Assembly: GCA_042091035.1 (NCBI GenBank) | Contig: JBELIG010000154.1 | Coordinates: forward strand, 1 to 7,773 | DNA from: AM-2324 sp042091035 | GTDB taxonomy: Bacteria; Bacteroidota; Bacteroidia; Chitinophagales; Saprospiraceae | Length of the DNA: 7,773 bases | Reading direction: 5' to 3' | In this document: positions 6,097 through 7,773 of the stretch, piece after piece | Layout: each line of letters opens with the position of its first letter | Numbering within the stretch: the stretch's first letter is position 1 | Made by a program: the position numbers and the translations under genes | Notes under the pieces: generated by a model | The model's input: only the letters and a program-made list of their open reading frames with translations | Told to the model about the DNA's origin: nothing | Databases searched by the model: none

Positions 6097-7095
6097 ATGA
6101 AGAAAAATACATTAATACTTACAGCTTTGGTTTTGATTCTTGGAGGACTGGTATATTATTTCCAAGTCCTAAAAGATGATACCAACTCATTAACTGACGG
6201 AAAAGATTGGCAGCGTTCATTTGCTATAGAGGAACCCTCAATCATTGAGACTATTTTTATTTCAAAGTTGAATGGTCTTCAAATCAAATTGACGAGAGAT
6301 GGACAGGCTTGGAGAGTCAATGATAAATATATGGTGAATCCTAACGTCATGAAGACGCTTATGAATGCCGTAACTGAGATTGAGTTACAGCGCACACCTA
6401 TTGCCAAAGAGTCTAAGAATATAGTCAAAAACCTAGCAGCGAATGGAACAAATGTGAAATATTTTGACAAAGAAGGTAATGTTGTTAAGGCTTATTTTTT
6501 GGGAGGAGCTGATTTAGAAGGTACGGGTACTGAAATCCTTATGGAAGGTTCAAAACAACCCTACATTGTTAATGTACCTTATTTTCAGGGAGTTCTTAGT
6601 GTTCGTTTCAATAGGCCAGAAATTGAGTGGAGGGATCGGGCAGTATTTCGATTGGACCCTAATAATATAGAGTCTTTGAGCATTGAGTACCCAAAGCAAA
6701 AATCTAAGTCCTTTCGATTGAGCAAAGAGGGAGGTGATTTTTTTGTAGAGCAGTATTTTGATCTTACTGGTAAAGGTAAAAAGAAAGTTAATTCAAATAA
6801 AGCAGATCAATATCTGCAGGAGTTTGATCTAAAAATTGCCGAGGCAATTGAAAATAATTATACCGGTCGAGATTCAATTCTTGCAACTGTTCCATTTTGC
6901 AAAATGGAGGTAAAGATGAGTAATCAGGACGTTAGACGAGTTTCTTTTTATGATATCAAAAGTAGATATGCAAGCGGAAAGCTGAAATCAGAAGGCGTAG
7001 AACGATTCCTTTGTTTGGTTGAGCCAGAAGATGATTTTATGATGGTTCAGTTAGGTGTTTTTAAAGATATCTTGAGACCTTACGATTATTTCTAA
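6097..7095 (+). CDS. DUF4340 domain protein, probable accessory subunit of the Gld transporter
   Basis: The protein is 332 aa. It has a short basic N-terminus (MKKN) and one hydrophobic segment at about 5-22 with no Cys lipobox, so it is most likely a single-TM anchor with a periplasmic body. The body fits DUF4340: a 'LTRDGQAWRVNDKYMVNP' unit at about 65-82, the following helix LMNAVTEIELQRT, a G-rich strand pair (LGGADLEGTGTEIL at about 135-148), and EWRDRAVF at 177-184 before a second repeat-like beta section. DUF4340 proteins are frequently encoded next to GldG-type genes in various phyla, but their biochemical role is not known to me. It is the last gene of the cluster, 6 nt after gldG, with its stop codon at the foot of the terminator stem. 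An extracytoplasmic role with GldG is inference. Confidence 0.85.
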   Translation: MKKNTLILTALVLILGGLVYYFQVLKDDTNSLTDGKDWQRSFAIEEPSIIETIFISKLNGLQIKLTRDGQAWRVNDKYMVNPNVMKTLMNAVTEIELQRTPIAKESKNIVKNLAANGTNVKYFDKEGNVVKAYFLGGADLEGTGTEILMEGSKQPYIVNVPYFQGVLSVRFNRPEIEWRDRAVFRLDPNNIESLSIEYPKQKSKSFRLSKEGGDFFVEQYFDLTGKGKKKVNSNKADQYLQEFDLKIAEAIENNYTGRDSILATVPFCKMEVKMSNQDVRRVSFYDIKSRYASGKLKSEGVERFLCLVEPEDDFMMVQLGVFKDILRPYDYF

Positions 7096-7131
7096 TAAAA
7101 AAGAGGGACTGTTGAGTCCCTCTTTTTTATT
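7094..7131 (+). terminator. Strong intrinsic terminator closing the gld operon
   Basis: The stem is 17 bp and perfect: 7094-7110 pairs with 7115-7131 around a GTTG loop. It has a GC-rich core (GAGGGACT / AGTCCCTC) flanked by six A on the left and six T (7123-7128) on the right. The stem starts inside the TAA stop of the DUF4340 gene (7093-7095). The symmetrical A/T flanks would let it work in both directions, although no gene approaches it from the right. Confidence 0.95.
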
Positions 7132-7162
7132 GATAGTATTTGTTTTTTATTTGACTTGAAAA

Positions 7163-7773
7163 ATGAATACAGCAAAAGTATTGACCTGCTTGTTTTTTCT
7201 AGCTAGTGCCCAAGAATGGGGTTTTTTTGGTCATCGAAAGATCAATGAACTAGCTGTTTATACACTGCCTGTTGAGATGAAAGTTTTCTTCTCACCCAAT
7301 CAGGCTTATTTTTCTAGACATGCAATAGATGCGGATAAACGGCGATATGCGAGTTCCTTTGAAGCTCCCCGTCATTACATCGATCTTGATCAGTATGGAA
7401 AAGTACCTTTTGATACCTTGAGTCGTGACTTCAGAACAGATTTAAGAAATCATTGTTTGTTTTTTTTGTCAAATAGGGATAGTGGAGTCATCGAAGCATT
7501 GCCTGATTCTATTTGTAAAACCCAGGAGTTTAAAAACTGGTTTGACACCTTAGCAATGGATTTTTATTATGAGGAGCAGTGGTTGGTGCCTTTGGATTCA
7601 TCTTTTCGATTAGATACCACTAAGTATAGAATTCAGGTATTAGATAAATTCACGGAGCACGGCATTCTGCCCTATAATATACTTCGGGTCTATAGAAAGT
7701 TAATCTATGCATTCAAGAACCTAGATGCGACCGGAATCTGTCGCTATGGCTCAGATCTGGGGCATTACATCGG
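7163..7773 (+). CDS. Zinc-dependent phospholipase C / S1-P1 nuclease-like secreted protein (partial, C-terminus beyond right edge)
   Basis: From the ATG at 7163, 203 codons run open to the window edge. Residues 1-18 are a short signal peptide (MNTAKVLTCLFFLASA), and cleavage just before Trp19 would leave the Trp at or near the mature N-terminus. In this family the N-terminal Trp itself helps bind zinc. Further ligand-like residues in the expected order are His24 (WGFFGHRKINELA), the AIDADKRRYASSFEAPRHYIDLD block with Asp56/Asp58 and His71, and the HGILPYN segment near 170. At the very end is LGHYI with His201, the start of the 'GHYI-x-DAH-x-PLH' motif whose second half is cut off. Family members hydrolyse phosphodiester bonds in phospholipids or nucleic acids; which substrate applies here cannot be told. 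The gene starts 31 nt after the gld terminator, so it is a separate transcription unit, probably unrelated to the transporter. Confidence 0.85.
   Translation, partial: MNTAKVLTCLFFLASAQEWGFFGHRKINELAVYTLPVEMKVFFSPNQAYFSRHAIDADKRRYASSFEAPRHYIDLDQYGKVPFDTLSRDFRTDLRNHCLFFLSNRDSGVIEALPDSICKTQEFKNWFDTLAMDFYYEEQWLVPLDSSFRLDTTKYRIQVLDKFTEHGILPYNILRVYRKLIYAFKNLDATGICRYGSDLGHYI

Noticed and set aside
6279..6470. Minus-strand open frame of 63 codons with a hydrophobic stretch
   Set aside because: It is antisense to the DUF4340 gene. Hydrophobicity is a common by-product of reverse-complement reading here.
1..7773. CRISPR array, insertion sequence, attachment site, tRNA, rRNA, or phage or defence genes
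   Set aside because: No regularly spaced repeats, transposase or integrase motifs, cloverleaf sequences or defence domains were seen on either strand. The window is almost fully explained by the genes listed.

Overview
The window looks like a chromosomal segment of a Bacteroidota bacterium, probably of the Cytophagales/Flavobacteriia type. The evidence is AT-rich DNA, no Shine-Dalgarno-like sequences before the starts, signal peptides that end just before a Gln (…G|Q, …A|Q), one good match to the Bacteroidota promoter consensus (TTG-N17-TAnnTTTG), and a recognisable set of gliding-type ABC transporter genes (gldA, gldF, gldG). The exact genus cannot be read from the sequence.

Layout, left to right. 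(1) On the minus strand, entering from the left edge, is the 5' part of a secreted DUF547-domain protein (1-614); its C-terminus lies outside the window. (2) A short AT-rich divergent intergenic region (615-762) follows. (3) On the plus strand is a secreted protein made largely of nine to ten MORN-variant repeats (763-1803). (4) The intergenic stretch 1804-1993 holds a weak hairpin, a consensus promoter and a palindrome overlapping that promoter. (5) A tight five-gene plus-strand cluster follows: gldA ATPase (1994-2902), an unrecognised exported protein (2902-3561), gldF permease (3567-4298), gldG auxiliary protein (4309-6090) and a DUF4340 membrane-anchored protein (6097-7095). The gaps are -1, 5, 10 and 6 nt, and the cluster is closed by a strong 17-bp hairpin terminator whose stem begins in the last stop codon. 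(6) Running off the right edge is the N-terminal two thirds or so of a secreted zinc-dependent phospholipase C / S1-P1 nuclease-like protein (7163-7773).

How the genes work together. GldA (cytoplasmic ATPase), GldF (polytopic permease) and GldG (two-TM protein with a large periplasmic domain) are the components of the Gld ABC transporter known from Flavobacterium johnsoniae. Here they are encoded together with two further envelope proteins: one secreted protein between gldA and gldF, and one single-TM DUF4340 protein after gldG. The gene order and spacing suggest that these two are expressed with the transporter and may be its accessory subunits. That is inference from context only.

The most noteworthy items are the unrecognised secreted protein embedded in the transporter operon, the DUF4340 partner, and the promoter with overlapping palindrome upstream of gldA. 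I see no CRISPR array, mobile element, tRNA/rRNA or defence system. The rest of the window looks like ordinary housekeeping or accessory envelope genes.
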